Shown here: piece after piece, positions 24,218-32,558 of the stretch
Numbering within the stretch: position 1 is the first letter of the stretch
How the letters are laid out: each line of letters begins with the position of its first letter
DNA from: DASQUK01 sp046723645
Lineage (GTDB): Bacteria; Actinomycetota; Acidimicrobiia; Acidimicrobiales; VFJN01
Length of the DNA stretch: 52,610 nucleotides
Direction: 5' to 3'
NCBI GenBank assembly: GCA_046723645.1
Contig: JBKOUY010000139.1
Location: 1 to 52,610, forward strand
Translations under genes and position numbers: made by a program
Notes under the pieces: generated by a model
Seen by the model: the letters and a program-made list of their open reading frames with translations, nothing else
Databases searched by the model: none
What the model was told of the DNA's origin: nothing

Positions 24218-26746
24218 ATGCCCGACCGCATCGCCGATCCGTGGGGTCCCCGCACCCCGTACGGCCGTCCGGCGTGGGCTCGCCGGATCACGGCGCGCTT
24301 TCCATCACCCGTCCGGGCGCGCTTGCCCGCCGGGGTGAGCCGAAGCCCCTGGCCGGTGCGCGTGGACGCCTACCTGGAGCCAGGGCTGACGGAGGCGGAC
24401 GTGGACCGGTGGGTCCAGAGCGCATCCGTCCTGCACTCCAACGGCGACGCCCTCGACGTTGCGGTCAAGGACGGGCGGATCGTCGGCGTCCGCGGTCGGG
24501 CGGTGGACCGTGTCAACCACGGCCGCGTCGATCCAAAGGACCTCTTCGGCTGGCAGGCCAATGCGTCGCCGGACCGGCTGACGACCCCTCTCGTGCGCGA
24601 GGGTGACCGGCTCGTCGAGAGCGACTGGGACGCGGCGATGGGACGCATCGTGGACCGGTCACGAGCGTTGCTCGACGGACCCGGCGGCTCGGGCCACTTC
24701 GGCTTCTACACGAGCGGCCAGCTGTTCCTCGAGGAGTACTACACGCTGGCGGTGATCGGGAAAGCGGGAATCGGCACGCCCCACATGGACGGCAACACCC
24801 GGCTGTGCACGGCCACATCGGCGGCCGCGCTGAAGGCCAGCTTCGGCACCGACGGGCAACCCGGCTCGTACACCGACGTCGACCACTGCGACGCGCTGGC
24901 ATTGTGGGGCCACAACGTGGCGGAGACCCAGACGGTGCTGTGGATGCGGATGCTCGATCGGCGCCACGGGCCCGACCCGCCGGCGTTGCTGGTCGTCGAT
25001 CCCCGGCCCACGCCGCCGGCCCGCGAGGCCGACGTCCACCTGGCGGTGCGGAGCGGCACGAACCAGGCCCTGATGAACGGCATCATCCGCGCGCTGTTCG
25101 CACACGGCTGGATCGACGAGCGCTACGTCCGCCGCCACGCGATCGGCGTCGACCGGCTGGAGCAGGTCACCGCCGGCTACCCACCCGAACGGGTAGCGGA
25201 GATCTGCGACGTGCCCGCGGGGCAGGTGGAAGCCGCGGCGGAGTTGGTGGGCACGTGCGACCGCCTGGTGTCCACGGTCCTGCAGGGCTTCTACCAGTCC
25301 AACCAGGCAACGGCCGCCGCGTGCCAGGTGAACAACATCCATGTCCTGCGCGGCATGCTCGGCCGGCCCGGCGCCGGCGTGTTCCAGATGAACGGCCAGC
25401 CCACCGCCCAGAACACCCGCGAAACCGGAGCCGACGGCGACCTGCCCGGCATGCGGAACTGGAGCAACACCGAGCACATTCGGCAGCTCGCCGAACTCTG
25501 GAACGTCGACGAGATGACGATCCCTCATTGGGCCGAGCCAACCCACGCCATGCAGATCTTCCGCTACGCCGAGCAAGGGTCGATCAAGCTGCTGTGGATC
25601 TCGGCGACCAATCCGGCCGTGTCGCTGCCGGAGCTCGCCAGGGTTCGCCGCATCCTGGCGCAGGAGGACCTGTTCGTGGTCGTCCAGGACATTTTCCTGA
25701 CCGAGACGGCCCGGCTGGCGGACGTCGTGCTCCCGGCCGCGACATGGGCCGAGAAGACCGGGACCTTCACCAACGCCGACCGCACCGTCCACATCTCCGA
25801 CAGCGCCATCGATCCACCCGGCGACGCGCGGTCGGACCTCGACATCTTCCTCGACTACGCCCGGCGCATGGACTTCCGGGACAAGGACGGCGCTCCGCTG
25901 ATCGGCTGGCATGATCCCGAGTCGGCGTTCGAGGCGTGGAAGGCGTGCTCGAAGGGGCGCCCGTGCGACTACTCGGCCATCACCTATCAGCGCCTGCGGG
26001 CCGGCAGCGGCATCCAGTGGCCCTGCCCGGAGGGCAGGACCGAGGGTGCGGAACGGCTCTACACGAACGGGACGTTCAACACCGACCCGGACTTCGCGGA
26101 GACGTACGGGCACGACCTCGCCACGGGTGCGGCGTTCACCGAGCAGGAGTACCGGGCGAAGGAGCCCCGCGGGCGGGCCTTCCTCCACGCCGCCGACTAT
26201 GAGCCGCCACCCGAGGCGACCGACGACGAGTTCCCGCTCCTGCTGACCACCGGCCGGACCGTCTACCAGTTCCACACCCGCACCAAGACCGGACGGGCAC
26301 GCCAGCTGAACGACGCCGCCCCCGGTTCGTGGGTGGAGCTCAGCGACAAGGACGCCGCCACGGTCGGCGTGACCGAGGGCGACATCGTACGCGTGGAGTC
26401 GCGGCGCGGTGCCCTCGAAGGACGCGCGCGCATCAGCGGCGTGCGGCCAGGCGTCGTCTTCGTGCCATTCCACTACGGGTACTGGGACCTCGCCCCGGAC
26501 ACCGGACCGGGCGACGGCGAGGGCCACCGCCGTGCTGCGAACGAGGTGACGATCACCGCCTGGGACCCGGTGTCGAAGCAGCCTCTCTTCAAGGTTGCCG
26601 CCGTGCGGGTGACGAAGGTCGCGGCGGGCGGCGGCTCGCCGTCACCGGCGCCCACCGTCGGCGCACCGGCACCGCTCGATCCGTCCGCAGTCCCGCCGAC
26701 GGTTGGTGGGTCGGCCGCCGAGGCGACGGCGGCACCGGAGGCCTGA
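24218..26746 (+). CDS. Molybdopterin oxidoreductase (MopB family) lacking canonical FeS ligands
   Basis: This 842-aa bis-MGD enzyme is related to assimilatory nitrate reductase/formate dehydrogenase. PWPVRVDAYL...DRWVQSA opens the protein, DGNTRLCTAT (Cys197) offers the molybdenum ligand, and VLQGFYQSNQATAAACQVNNIHVLRGMLGRPGAGVFQMNGQPTAQNTRE, ISATNPAVSLPEL, DVVLPAATWAEKTGTFTNADR and TTGRTVYQFHTRTKTGRA are cofactor-binding blocks. At the usual CxxCxxxC site it reads Ser70-x2-His73-x3-Asp77, and the fourth Cys is missing, so no standard [4Fe-4S] cluster. It has no signal peptide: cytoplasmic. ATG 24218 follows GCGAGG; ATG 24185 is an alternative. A Pro/Ala/Thr tail ends it, 2 bp before its ferritin-like partner. 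Confidence 0.88.
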   Translation: MPDRIADPWGPRTPYGRPAWARRITARFPSPVRARLPAGVSRSPWPVRVDAYLEPGLTEADVDRWVQSASVLHSNGDALDVAVKDGRIVGVRGRAVDRVNHGRVDPKDLFGWQANASPDRLTTPLVREGDRLVESDWDAAMGRIVDRSRALLDGPGGSGHFGFYTSGQLFLEEYYTLAVIGKAGIGTPHMDGNTRLCTATSAAALKASFGTDGQPGSYTDVDHCDALALWGHNVAETQTVLWMRMLDRRHGPDPPALLVVDPRPTPPAREADVHLAVRSGTNQALMNGIIRALFAHGWIDERYVRRHAIGVDRLEQVTAGYPPERVAEICDVPAGQVEAAAELVGTCDRLVSTVLQGFYQSNQATAAACQVNNIHVLRGMLGRPGAGVFQMNGQPTAQNTRETGADGDLPGMRNWSNTEHIRQLAELWNVDEMTIPHWAEPTHAMQIFRYAEQGSIKLLWISATNPAVSLPELARVRRILAQEDLFVVVQDIFLTETARLADVVLPAATWAEKTGTFTNADRTVHISDSAIDPPGDARSDLDIFLDYARRMDFRDKDGAPLIGWHDPESAFEAWKACSKGRPCDYSAITYQRLRAGSGIQWPCPEGRTEGAERLYTNGTFNTDPDFAETYGHDLATGAAFTEQEYRAKEPRGRAFLHAADYEPPPEATDDEFPLLLTTGRTVYQFHTRTKTGRARQLNDAAPGSWVELSDKDAATVGVTEGDIVRVESRRGALEGRARISGVRPGVVFVPFHYGYWDLAPDTGPGDGEGHRRAANEVTITAWDPVSKQPLFKVAAVRVTKVAAGGGSPSPAPTVGAPAPLDPSAVPPTVGGSAAEATAAPEA

Positions 26747-26748
26747 CG

Positions 26749-27207
26749 ATGCATCTCGCCCACTATCTCGGCCTGCTCCACAAGGCAGAGGACAACCTGG
26801 CTCGAGCCTTCCGCGAAGTCGGTGCGGCGCACAGCGACGAGCCCGACGTCTTCCGGGAGTGCGAGCGCATGGCGCACGAGTGCGCCGGCCACGTCGACCA
26901 GCTCCGCCCGTTCGTCGATCGCTACGGCGAGGACGCACCCGGCGAGCCCGACAAGCTCCACTCGGACCTGTTCCAAGGGACCCGCAGCGGCGGCCTCGGG
27001 CTGCTGCGGGACCTGCACGACCTCTACCTGATGGCCAGCCAATCCGACATCAGCTGGACCATGATCGGCCAGGCAGCCCAGGGCGCACGCGACACCGACC
27101 TGTTCGACACCGTCAACGCTTGCGAACACGACACCGCGATGCAGCTCGCCTGGATACGCACCCGCATGAAGGCCGCGGCGCCGCAGGCGCTGGTGGTGGC
27201 ATCGTGA
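26749..27207 (+). CDS. Ferritin-like helical-bundle partner of the molybdoenzyme
   Basis: This 152-aa, all-helical protein opens HLAHYLGLLHKAEDNLARAFREVGAAH and continues HECAGHVDQLRPFVDRYGED, GTRSGGLGLLRDLHDLYLMASQSDISWTMIGQAAQGARD and CEHDTAMQLAWIRTRMK. The His/Glu spacing fits a four-helix ferritin or hemerythrin-like bundle; metal binding is inference. I recall this gene directly following this type of molybdoenzyme in many actinobacteria. The 2-bp gap implies co-translation. It could be an electron or metal partner replacing the missing FeS centre. Confidence 0.7.
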   Translation: MHLAHYLGLLHKAEDNLARAFREVGAAHSDEPDVFRECERMAHECAGHVDQLRPFVDRYGEDAPGEPDKLHSDLFQGTRSGGLGLLRDLHDLYLMASQSDISWTMIGQAAQGARDTDLFDTVNACEHDTAMQLAWIRTRMKAAAPQALVVAS

Positions 27208-27210
27208 TCA

Positions 27211-28263
27211 TCAACGGGCGCCGGCCTGCGCTTCGTGGTCGGGGTCGAGGATGAACGCTGTGGCCTCGGCGCTGGCGTCGATCTCTCGGGACATCGTGCC
27301 GAAGTTCTCCCCGCCGGCGAACTCGCCATTGGACGATGGCCACGTGTGGCCACCGCCGATGATCGACCGGAGGACCACCAGCGTGCCGTCGCGGTCGGTC
27401 CAACGCTCGGTACGCACCCGGGTCCCGTCGGTGGAATCGAGATCCGTCACCACCTTCGCAGCGTCGCCCCTCGCATCCAGACCGGCCGCGGCGAACGCGG
27501 CGACCGTGTCGCGTGTCGGGAGGGTGGGGGTCGGATCGCCGGGTTCGCGCCCTGGCGTCTCCTGGATCCCGATGTCGTAGGGCCGGACCGGATCCTCGGT
27601 CCCGTAGACCTCCAGCAGCGGCACGCGTCCCGACGGCCGGATCGCCGGATCCCGTGGCAGCTGACCGGCGATCGACACCACCGCGCGCACGTCATCCGGG
27701 TGCTCCGAGGCGAAGCGCAGGGCCATGCTGGCGCCGTTCGAGAAGCCGACCACACCGATCGGCTCGTCGTCGATGCGTGGATCGGCCCGTAGGCCGCGAA
27801 CGAGAGCATCGAGGAAGACGACGTCTTCGTCGCCGAGAGGGCGCTGGGGTGAGGGGAAGGTGTCGTCACCCCAGCCACCGTCGAGGGCGTCGGGATACAC
27901 CACCGCCAGCCCCGCGTCGGCCGCGTGCCGGTCGAGCTGGGTGACGGTGCGCATCTCTTCGGCCGACGAGCCCCGGCCATGCAGGGCAACGACCAAGCCC
28001 TGGTCGGATCTGCCATCGGCGATGCACAGGACGTAGCGCCGGTCGTCGAGCGTTTCGTCCTCGCATCCTGGCTCGCCGGCGGTGGTGGCCGCGGTGGTCG
28101 ATGCGGCGTCGGTCAGCCCTGGGGCTCCATTGCCGACCCCGTCGTCACGACAGCCTGCGGCGCCGGCCAGCAGGACGCCGGCGGCCGCTGCCGCGACCAT
28201 GACCACGCGGGACCGGCCACTCGATCGGGCCTCGACCGGCCGGGCTCCGCCAGAAATGTCCAT
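27211..28263 (-). CDS. Exported lipoprotein esterase, LpqC/PHB-depolymerase-like
   Basis: This 350-aa alpha/beta hydrolase has a long basic N-region, a hydrophobic core and lipobox LLAGAAGC near residues 31-38, so it is a membrane-anchored extracytoplasmic lipoprotein. GLVVALHGRGSSAEEM forms the oxyanion region, GFSNGASMALRFA holds the nucleophile Ser, GTEDPVRPY the acid and GGGHTWP the His. The family cleaves hydroxyalkanoate, ferulate or acetyl esters; substrate is open. It is divergent from the LysR-beta-lactamase fusion across a gap of about 90-110 bp, so it is the natural regulatory target. Confidence 0.85.
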   Translation of the reverse strand: MDISGGARPVEARSSGRSRVVMVAAAAAGVLLAGAAGCRDDGVGNGAPGLTDAASTTAATTAGEPGCEDETLDDRRYVLCIADGRSDQGLVVALHGRGSSAEEMRTVTQLDRHAADAGLAVVYPDALDGGWGDDTFPSPQRPLGDEDVVFLDALVRGLRADPRIDDEPIGVVGFSNGASMALRFASEHPDDVRAVVSIAGQLPRDPAIRPSGRVPLLEVYGTEDPVRPYDIGIQETPGREPGDPTPTLPTRDTVAAFAAAGLDARGDAAKVVTDLDSTDGTRVRTERWTDRDGTLVVLRSIIGGGHTWPSSNGEFAGGENFGTMSREIDASAEATAFILDPDHEAQAGAR

Positions 28264-28319
28264 GCGGGCAGGAGAACAGGACCTGCTGCGGTTGTCCAAG
28301 ACCGATCCGGGGCCGCCAT

Positions 28320-28339
28320 CGATATCGGAATGGCTATCG
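28320..28339. promoter_or_regulatory. Dyad upstream of the LysR-type fusion
   Basis: CGATA (28320-28324) and TATCG (28335-28339) are inverted arms spaced by 10 bases, giving the T-(about 11)-A geometry of LysR binding sites. It lies in the short gap between the divergent esterase and the LysR-type gene, where autoregulatory and target sites are expected. Confidence 0.35.
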
Positions 28340-28376
28340 TTGGCGGATCGACCTGACGCGGCATCTGCGCTACTTC

Positions 28377-29498
28377 GTGGTGGTAGCCGACGAGCTCCAC
28401 TTCGGGCGTGCGGCCACGAGACTGCACATGGCCCAGCCACCGCTCTCACAGCGCATCCAACGCCTCGAACGCGAGCTGGGGGTGCGCCTGTTCGATCGCT
28501 CATCCCGCCAGGTCACGCTCACGCCGGCGGGCCGTGAGCTCCTCGGCCAGGCGCGCGAGGTGCTGGCGGCGGTGGACGCGCTCGACACGCGAGCCAAGGG
28601 ACTGGCCGATGGCACGTTCCGCAGCGACGCCATCGGGCAAGCGTTTGCGCGTGCCGGAGTCAAGGGGTGGCTGCACGTCATCGACATCGACGACGGTGAC
28701 GAGATCGGCGTCGGGTCCGACGAGCCCGTCGCCATCGCCTCGGTGTTCAAGGTGCCCTTGCTGGTCGCGCTCTACCGGTCCGCCGACGCCGGCACGCTCG
28801 ACCTGGCCGATCGCGTGAAGCTCACCAGCGACCGCACCACCGGCGTTGCGGGACTGGGGGCCATGCACGACGAAGCCGAGCTGTCGCTGCGCGATCTGGC
28901 GTTGCTCATGATCACGATCAGCGACAACGCCGCGGCCGACGCCCTGCTGCAGACGGTCGGCTTCGAGGCTGTCCGGCGGGCACTCGACGACTGCGGGCTA
29001 ACCGGCACTGAGGTGGTGGCGTCGTGCCGCGACCAGTACGACGCCCTCGTCGATGACCTCGCCCGCGCCGGACTCAGCCTGGCGCAGGCATTGGCCGATC
29101 CCGAGGTCGTGCAGTGCTTCCGGGTCCTGGATTCTGCGACGGCCAACCACAGCACGCCGCGGGACATGACCACCCTCCTCGCCCGCATCTGGCGGGACGA
29201 GGCGGCCAGCGCCCCGGCGTGCGATGACATGCGCCGGGTGCTCAGACTGCAGGTCTGTCGCCATCGCCTCGGCAGCGGGTTCCCGAGCGACGACGTGCGC
29301 GTCGCCGGCAAGTCCGGGAGCCTGCTCAACCTGCGAGGGGAGATCGGGGTCGTCGAGCTCCCCGACGGACATCGTTACGCCGCAGCGGTGTTCACGCGAT
29401 CGAGCACCACGGCCCTGATCAATCCCGTCGCCGAAGCCGTCATCGGCACGGCCGCCCGAATCGCCGTCGACCAGCTGCGTCGCGCGAGACATGCCTGA
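28377..29498 (+). CDS. LysR-type HTH fused to class-A beta-lactamase-like serine hydrolase
   Basis: Residues 1-60 are a LysR winged helix (ELHFGRAATRLHMAQPPLSQ, RLERELGVRLFDR, VTLTPAG) with the linker helix to about 78. The LysR effector domain is absent. Residues ~85-373 form a class-A beta-lactamase/PBP fold with S122-V-F-K125, S182-D183-N184 and K312-S-G. I see no ExxLN omega loop with the deacylating Glu, so stable acylation is plausible. No signal peptide: cytoplasmic. The LysR homology extends upstream to about 28350 (DLTRHLRYFVVV) but no ATG/GTG/TTG lies in frame there, so the start is GTG 28377 or a rare codon. It is a continuous frame, not a join of two ORFs. Confidence 0.85.
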   Translation: MVVADELHFGRAATRLHMAQPPLSQRIQRLERELGVRLFDRSSRQVTLTPAGRELLGQAREVLAAVDALDTRAKGLADGTFRSDAIGQAFARAGVKGWLHVIDIDDGDEIGVGSDEPVAIASVFKVPLLVALYRSADAGTLDLADRVKLTSDRTTGVAGLGAMHDEAELSLRDLALLMITISDNAAADALLQTVGFEAVRRALDDCGLTGTEVVASCRDQYDALVDDLARAGLSLAQALADPEVVQCFRVLDSATANHSTPRDMTTLLARIWRDEAASAPACDDMRRVLRLQVCRHRLGSGFPSDDVRVAGKSGSLLNLRGEIGVVELPDGHRYAAAVFTRSSTTALINPVAEAVIGTAARIAVDQLRRARHA

Positions 29499-29571
29499 TC
29501 CGTGCGTTGACTCGCGCGACACCGTCTCACACGATGGCGGTGGCGGCGGCTAGGAAGCCCGCCGGAGACAG

Positions 29572-30861
29572 ATGACGGACGTTCTCGATCGGCCGGGTTC
29601 GATCGACCACCGGGCCGCGCTGCCGCCGGATCGCGACACCGCACCGGTATCGCCGCAATGGCGGGCCGCAACGGACCAATGGCTCCTCGCCGCACTGCTC
29701 CTGGGCGCCGGAGCGATTCACGTCGCCATGGCCCCGTCGCACCTCGGCGAGTCGGCCCTCGAAGGTGCCGGCTTCCTGGCCGCGGCGTGGGTGCAGCTGG
29801 CGCTGGGCGCGGCCGTGCTGCTGCGCGCGCCGAGCCGGCGGCTGCTCCTCGCGGTGGCGGGCACCAGTGTGGTGCTGATCGCCGTGTGGCTGGTCAGCCG
29901 CACCGCCGGCTTGCCACTCGGGGCCCACGCCGGCCACGCCGAATCGGTCTCGGTCGTCGATGGTGTCTGCGTCGGCTTGGAGGCCGTCGCGGCGCTGGTC
30001 GCCGCGGCCACGCTCGCTGGGCTCGCCTCGGGGCTGCTGCGCTCGCGGGGCGTCGCCATCGTCGGCGCCCTGGGGGCGCTGGCATTCACCACCGGTGCTG
30101 TGGCCTCCCCTGCGGCCCGCGACCACGCCGCCCACAGCCACGGCACCCACGAGACCGAAGCGGCTGCCAGCCATGCCCACGGCGACCCCGGTGCCGGAGG
30201 CGACGACCTCGGGTTCTCGGCCCTGTCGAACGGCCACCAGCACGCCCACACCGACGAACCGCTGACGCCGGCCGAAACCGTGGAGCTCTCGCGGCAGCTT
30301 GCGGCCACCGCGGACCTGGTGGAGCGGTACCCCACTATCGCCGCCGCCGAGGCCGCCGGCTGGCACCGTGCCGGGCCGTTCTCGCCGGGGCTCGGCACGC
30401 ACTACATGGGGCCGAACATTGTCCTGAACACCGACGGCGACATGGATCCCGAGGACCTGCGGGCGCCGATGCTGGTGTTCGACGGCCTGGGCCCCGACGC
30501 ACCGCTGGCGGGCTTCATGTACTTGGCGTACGGCGACACCCCGCCCGAGGGCTTCGCCGGACCCAACGACGTGTGGCACTACCACGAACACGTGTGTATC
30601 AAGATGGGTCCCGGCGGCACCATCGACACGCCCTTCGGCGCCGACCTCCAGGGCGTGACCGCTGAGATGTGCGCCGACGTGGGCGGGGCGTGGGTCGCCA
30701 ATACGGGCTACATGGTCCACGTGTGGAACGTGCCTGGCTACGAGTCCCCCGATGGCACGTTCACGGAGCTCAACCCGCGGATCACTTGCCCCGACGGGAC
30801 GTACCATCGCATCCCCCTCGAGGAGCTGGGGGGCAGGGACACGGTTTGCCGGAGCGCCTGA
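29572..30861 (+). CDS. Membrane protein with His-rich segment and metal-binding-like C-terminal domain
   Basis: The 429-aa product has about five hydrophobic helices (35-55, 62-82, 88-108, 128-150, 158-175). A His/Glu/Ala-rich linker follows (about 184-225, many H residues), then a ~200-residue outer domain with GTHYMGPNIVLN, FAGPNDVWHYHEHVCIKMG, EMCADVGGAWV, TGYMVHVWNVPGYESPDG and RITCPDGTYHRIP. Clustered His and three Cys suggest copper or zinc binding. I know the C-terminal domain only as an uncharacterised actinobacterial one. It sits convergent to the multicopper oxidase operon, which supports a metal role. Confidence 0.65.
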   Translation: MTDVLDRPGSIDHRAALPPDRDTAPVSPQWRAATDQWLLAALLLGAGAIHVAMAPSHLGESALEGAGFLAAAWVQLALGAAVLLRAPSRRLLLAVAGTSVVLIAVWLVSRTAGLPLGAHAGHAESVSVVDGVCVGLEAVAALVAAATLAGLASGLLRSRGVAIVGALGALAFTTGAVASPAARDHAAHSHGTHETEAAASHAHGDPGAGGDDLGFSALSNGHQHAHTDEPLTPAETVELSRQLAATADLVERYPTIAAAEAAGWHRAGPFSPGLGTHYMGPNIVLNTDGDMDPEDLRAPMLVFDGLGPDAPLAGFMYLAYGDTPPEGFAGPNDVWHYHEHVCIKMGPGGTIDTPFGADLQGVTAEMCADVGGAWVANTGYMVHVWNVPGYESPDGTFTELNPRITCPDGTYHRIPLEELGGRDTVCRSA

Positions 30862-30885
30862 CGCGGACTGGGTCGTCTGGCCAGT

Positions 30886-31866
30886 TCACACAGCGGGCCG
30901 GGCATCGCGGACGACGCACTCGACCGCGCCGGCGCGGCTGGCAGAAACATCAGCTCCGACCGCGTTCGTCATCGCGCGGAACTCGCGTAGCGGGCGATCT
31001 CGGCCGCCGGTGACGAGCTTGTCGATCTCGATGCGTGGCGGTGCATCGTCGGCTCGGACCCCGCCGGCCACGAGGATGCGCCCTCCCGGGCCGGCCGCTT
31101 CGGCGCAACGAGCGAGGATGCGTCGCGCCTCCTCGTCGGGCCAGTCGTTGAGCACACTCCTCAGCAGGTAGACGTCGCCTCCAGGCGGAAGCCGCTCGAA
31201 GAAGCTTTGGCCGACGATGGTGACGCGGTCGGCCACGCCGCGAGCGGTCAGGGCGGCGTGGGCCCGCTCGGCCGTGGCGGGCAGGTCGACGAGCGTGCCC
31301 CGCAAGCGCGGATTGGCGGCGAGGAGGTTGGCGAGCACGTGGCCGAGGCCGCCGCCGACATCGACCACCTCGCGGACTGCCGTCCAGCCGCCCTCGAGCG
31401 GCGGGATGCGGTCGGGGTCGCCGTGCCCCGCGCTCATGAGCGCGTCAAAGCTCGTGCCGAGGTGCCGGTGTCCGGTGATGTCGTCCCAGAAGCTGCGCCC
31501 GAAGAGGCGTTCATAGCCCGGGCGACCGGTGCGGACGAGGTCCACGAGCCCCGCCCAGGCGCCGGCGAAGCGCCCGCCGATGCCGTTGAGGTCGAGCCAG
31601 AGCCGCTGCCCGGTGTCGAGCAGTGCCCGGGCGGGGTCGTTCATCGCGAAGCAACCGGGCTCGACTTGGGAGAACACGCCGTGCTCACTCAGATGGACGA
31701 GCACCGCCCAGACCCCGTCCGTGGTTGCGCCGGTCCTGTCGGCGAGACGCTCGACGTCATCCACGCCATCGTTGATCAACTCCGGCAAGCGCAGCGTCAC
31801 CGCGACCCGAATGAACCACGGGGTCGCCAGATCTGACAGAGACTCCACGTCAACGGTCTCGCTCAC
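30886..31866 (-). CDS. O-methyltransferase-like protein (acetylserotonin-OMT family)
   Basis: This 326-aa protein has an N-terminal winged-helix dimerisation part (LATPWFIRVAVTLRLPELINDG...LVHLSEHGVFSQ) and a SAM domain with EVVDVGGGLGHVLANLL. At the catalytic His site of this family (LHDWDD) it reads LRSVLNDWPDEEA, so the general base is Asn. It may be a non-methylating relative or use another residue. It is last in the minus-strand copper-oxidase operon, 48 bp after the DJ-1/PfpI gene. Confidence 0.8.
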   Translation of the reverse strand: MSETVDVESLSDLATPWFIRVAVTLRLPELINDGVDDVERLADRTGATTDGVWAVLVHLSEHGVFSQVEPGCFAMNDPARALLDTGQRLWLDLNGIGGRFAGAWAGLVDLVRTGRPGYERLFGRSFWDDITGHRHLGTSFDALMSAGHGDPDRIPPLEGGWTAVREVVDVGGGLGHVLANLLAANPRLRGTLVDLPATAERAHAALTARGVADRVTIVGQSFFERLPPGGDVYLLRSVLNDWPDEEARRILARCAEAAGPGGRILVAGGVRADDAPPRIEIDKLVTGGRDRPLREFRAMTNAVGADVSASRAGAVECVVRDARPAV

Positions 31867-31914
31867 GAACTCAGACTATGAGCCGCCGATCGCACCCCTC
31901 CGACCGCGTGCGGG

Positions 31915-32556
31915 TCAGGTTGCGTCCGACGCCGTGGTGGGGCTCTCGAGTGCCGCCCGCGCGAGCTCGACGATGGCGGCGGACGCCTTCGATGGCGAGC
32001 CGGCGTCGAAGGGCGGTTGTGGGTCGTATTCGATGGCCAGCTGCACACTCTGGGCCACGGCGGGACCGTACAGACGGTCCAGCAGAGTGAGGGCCATGTC
32101 GGTACCACTCGAAACCCCGGCAGCAGTGATCACCTTCCCCCGCTCGACCACGCGCTGACCGGTGTAGCGGGCGCCGAGCCGTTCGAGCTGCTCCTTCCGT
32201 GCCCAGTGCGTGGTCGCGTCGACGCCGTCGAGGATCCCCGCGGCGGCCAGGTAGAGCGAGCCGGTGCACACGCTGGTGGTCCACGAGGTGGTCGGGTGGA
32301 CCTGGCGGAGCCAACGTACGAGCCGGTCGTCCCGGTCGGCGAACAGCTCGCCCGGCACCACGACGATGTCGGGAGCGGTCACGTCGGCGAACGTCGCGGT
32401 TGCGATGAGCGGGCAGCGCCCCGTGTGGTCGACGACCGGCCCGGCCTCGCCCGCCACGAACAGCACGTCGTGGCCGGGTACGTCCGCGAGCACCTGGAAC
32501 GGCCCGATGATGTCGAGCGCGGTGAACTTCGGGTAGAGGGCCAGGGCTATCTGCAT
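31915..32556 (-). CDS. DJ-1/PfpI-family protein (isonitrile-hydratase-like)
   Basis: The 213-aa glutamine-amidotransferase-like fold has IALALYPKFTALDIIGPFQVLA, DIVVVPGE, the nucleophile elbow TTSVCTGSLYLAAAG and the block VDATTHWARKEQLERLG...GKVITAAGVSSGTDMALTLL. The Cys of SVCTGS is the expected active-site residue. Isonitrile hydratase InhA and the N-terminal part of GlxA-type regulators look like this; there is no AraC domain here. It starts 2 bp after the multicopper oxidase stop and belongs to that operon. Confidence 0.85.
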   Translation of the reverse strand: MQIALALYPKFTALDIIGPFQVLADVPGHDVLFVAGEAGPVVDHTGRCPLIATATFADVTAPDIVVVPGELFADRDDRLVRWLRQVHPTTSWTTSVCTGSLYLAAAGILDGVDATTHWARKEQLERLGARYTGQRVVERGKVITAAGVSSGTDMALTLLDRLYGPAVAQSVQLAIEYDPQPPFDAGSPSKASAAIVELARAALESPTTASDAT

Positions 32557-32558
32557 GG

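Noticed and set aside
24659..26527. 622-aa minus-strand frame opposite the molybdoenzyme
   Set aside because: It is a shadow of the molybdoenzyme reading frame, with no recognisable domains.
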